DNA of 8,484 bases from Firmicutes bacterium UBA4882. Its GTDB lineage: Bacteria; Bacillota; UBA4882. A program made the translations under genes and the position numbers. This document shows, piece after piece, positions 7,029 through 8,484 of the stretch. The stretch is from the NCBI GenBank assembly GCA_002399265.1, contig DHDG01000039.1, forward strand, positions 548-9,031, given 5' to 3'. Positions within the stretch are counted from its first letter, which is position 1; every line of letters begins with the position of its first letter. The notes under the pieces are model-generated. The model saw only the letters and a program-made list of their open reading frames with translations. It was not told the origin of the DNA and did no database searches.

Positions 7029-7889
7029 ATGCAGATTCATTGGTTTCCGGGTCATATGGCCAAAGCTAAGCGCGAGATTAATGAGCTATTAAAGCTGGTC
7101 GATTTGGTTCTGGAAGTGCGCGACGCCAGAATCCCGGTCAGCAGTCACAATCCGGATATTAACCGACTTACCGCAGGCAAAGAAAGGATCATTCTACTCA
7201 ATAAGTCGGACCTGGCCGACAGCGGCGCAAACACCACGTGGAGTAAGCATCTTACCCAGGAACAGACTGCGGTATTGATTGTAAATGCTCAGAACGGCGA
7301 AGGTTTTCAATCATTATTAAAACTGCTCAAGAAAAGTGGTACGAATCTTGCCACCCGGCTTAAAGAACGCGGGCGCTTGCCGCGTCCGCTGCGCATTTTG
7401 GTGGTCGGCATTCCCAATGTCGGAAAATCGACGGTCCTTAATCGTCTGGCAGGACGCAAGGCTGCCCGAACCGGAGATCTGCCCGGTGTCACCCGGGGCA
7501 AGCAATGGATTACGCTGCCGGGTGGAATGGAAATGCTTGATTCGCCAGGTTTGCTGCCTCCCAAAATCGACGATCAGGAGGTCGGGATTAGACTGGCCAT
7601 GATCGGCACCATTCCGGAAGACCTTGTGGATCAGGAGGAACTGGCTTGTCGGTTATTATCTTTCCTGACACGCAATTATCCCGGTGCTCTGAACGCCAGA
7701 TACGAAATGTCGGAGCAATTGCTTATCGACTCTCACGATTTGCTGGCCGCCCTGGCAAAAAAAAGAGGCTGCCTGCAAGCGGGAGGCAGCCCGGATTTTC
7801 TTAGAGCGGCACGCATCTTATTCGATGATTTTCGAAGCGGCAAATTAGGCCGTATTACCCTGGAATTGCCTCCTGGCGGGACTCTTTAG
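7029..7889 (+). CDS. rbgA: Ribosome biogenesis GTPase RbgA/YlqF
   Basis: Circularly permuted GTPase needed for late 50S subunit assembly in Firmicutes (entry of late ribosomal proteins such as L16). At 286 aa it is normal in length. The permuted order of G motifs is visible: G4 NKSD (58–61) comes first, then G1 GIPNVGKST (127–135), G2 Thr155 in GVTR and G3 DSPG (171–174). The N-terminus MQIHWFPGHMAKAKRE is typical of YlqF/RbgA. The C-terminal RNA-binding region contains KKRGCLQAGG and DDFRSGKLGRITLE, also characteristic. The start is decided by AGGGGAGGGG at 7011–7020, 8 bases before ATG. It follows rluD by 75 bases, placing an rRNA-modifying enzyme next to a subunit-assembly GTPase. Its last 35 bases overlap the 3' end of the convergent membrane-protein gene, and codons around 7757–7791 double as a minus-strand terminator. 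Confidence 0.97.
   Translation: MQIHWFPGHMAKAKREINELLKLVDLVLEVRDARIPVSSHNPDINRLTAGKERIILLNKSDLADSGANTTWSKHLTQEQTAVLIVNAQNGEGFQSLLKLLKKSGTNLATRLKERGRLPRPLRILVVGIPNVGKSTVLNRLAGRKAARTGDLPGVTRGKQWITLPGGMEMLDSPGLLPPKIDDQEVGIRLAMIGTIPEDLVDQEELACRLLSFLTRNYPGALNARYEMSEQLLIDSHDLLAALAKKRGCLQAGGSPDFLRAARILFDDFRSGKLGRITLELPPGGTL
7757..7791 (-). terminator. Minus-strand intrinsic terminator embedded in rbgA
   Basis: Read on the minus strand, an 8-bp stem (GGCTGCCT, 7791–7784, with AGGCAGCC, 7774–7767) and 9-base loop is followed by TC and eight T residues (7764–7757). This has the form of a Rho-independent terminator for the convergent membrane-protein gene, whose stop codon lies about 63 bases upstream. 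On the plus strand the structure has an A-run before it and no proper T-run after it, so it should act in one direction only. The same bases encode the KKRGCLQAGGSP part of RbgA. Confidence 0.82.
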
Positions 7890-8484
7890 CAACAATGCGC
7901 ATAAAGGCTGCTCCGCCGACAAAAGTATTCAGATAAAAAGTGAACACGCGCCAGATTACCACAAAAATGCCCAGCAGATGCTGAGGAACACCAAAAAGCT
8001 TAAAAAGGGCGGCAAATCCAATTTCAGTAACCCCACTACCGCCAGGTACCGGAACGCAGGAAATCAAAAACAGCCAAACAAACTGCACTACCAGGACGGT
8101 TGTGAGCACGACTTTCATTCCCAGACCGAAGAGCAGCATCACCGGGGCAATCGCTAGATATAAAGGCCAGTAAAGAATGGTCAATAAAAAGACGATCAAC
8201 AGCTGGCCTTTTTTCTCCTTAAAAATCAGCGACAAATTGGCGCGAAATTCTTCAGCCGTAGTCATCACTCTGGCAAAGGCTGCGTCAAAACGGTCCCCCA
8301 GGATGCGACGGACAGTTTTCCTCGCCATAATCCACTGAAAAATCTTCCGGAATGCGTTCGGCATTAACAAAGGTACCGCTGTCAGTGCCGAGATAAAGGA
8401 AATGGCAAAAAACAACACTTCACCAGCGGGAAAATTCGGGAAATATGAACGGAAGATTACGTAAAACACAGGTGCCAGAAAACC
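7855..8484 (-). CDS. LPG synthase TM-region / UPF0104 family membrane protein, N-terminus beyond window
   Basis: C-terminal 209 residues of a polytopic membrane protein. The frame stays open to the window edge (GFLAP precedes the GTG at 8469), so that GTG is an internal Val codon and the real start lies outside; family members are usually over 300 aa. Several hydrophobic segments are seen with a charged cytoplasmic-type stretch between them (around KEKKGQ). The hallmark is PVPGGSGVTE (visible residues 145–154), matching the PxPGGxGxxE motif of the lysylphosphatidylglycerol synthase TM region / UPF0104 (YbhN-like) family, followed by WRVFTFYLNTFVGG. Members act as lipid flippases or belong to glycolipid or aminoacyl-lipid export, but the substrate is unknown here. 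There is no visible aminoacyl-transferase domain, though only the C-terminus is in view. It is convergent with rbgA and overlaps its 3' end. Confidence 0.85.
   Translation of the reverse strand, partial: GFLAPVFYVIFRSYFPNFPAGEVLFFAISFISALTAVPLLMPNAFRKIFQWIMARKTVRRILGDRFDAAFARVMTTAEEFRANLSLIFKEKKGQLLIVFLLTILYWPLYLAIAPVMLLFGLGMKVVLTTVLVVQFVWLFLISCVPVPGGSGVTEIGFAALFKLFGVPQHLLGIFVVIWRVFTFYLNTFVGGAAFMRIVAKESRQEAIPG

Noticed and set aside
8467..8469. GTG as start of the UPF0104-family gene
   Set aside because: The frame continues to the window edge with hydrophobic residues and the protein would be far short of family length, so the gene is simply cut.

Overview
The window reads as an ordinary chromosomal stretch of a low-to-mid GC Firmicute (Bacillota), probably an endospore-forming anaerobe. 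This is inferred from the gene order ileS – TraR/DksA zinc-finger protein (YteA/YlyA type) – lipoprotein-processing gene – rluD, from the presence of rbgA and a DUF5665 protein, and from strong purine-rich ribosome binding sites. The species cannot be fixed from the sequence alone. No RNA genes, insertion sequences, CRISPR arrays, phage genes or attachment sites were seen, and coding density is very high.

Left part (2–4128, plus strand): ileS lacks its N-terminus because of the window edge. It is followed by a stand-alone ClpP-type serine peptidase and then a sugar-phosphate nucleotidyltransferase with a C-terminal left-handed beta-helix. A textbook intrinsic terminator (4140–4167) closes this block.

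Middle part (4220–7889, plus strand): a small DUF5665 membrane protein, a YteA/YlyA-type TraR/DksA zinc-finger protein, an Lgt-family membrane protein, the 23S rRNA pseudouridine synthase RluD and the ribosome-assembly GTPase RbgA. Spacing is short and the last bases of the Lgt-family gene overlap rluD. The themes are translation and ribosome maturation (IleS, RluD, RbgA), RNA-polymerase-associated regulation (YteA/YlyA) and envelope work (Lgt family, DUF5665, nucleotidyltransferase).

Right part (7855–8484, minus strand): the C-terminal part of an integral membrane protein of the lysylphosphatidylglycerol synthase TM-region / UPF0104 family, cut by the window edge. It is convergent with rbgA and overlaps it tail to tail. 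A strong minus-strand terminator for it lies inside the rbgA coding sequence.

I found no clearly new multi-gene system. The points most worth a second look are: the Lgt-family gene in the position where lspA normally sits, with Cys at two conserved Lgt active-site positions; the divergent ClpP and the orphan nucleotidyltransferase inserted between ileS and the dksA-like gene; and the antisense terminator embedded in rbgA.
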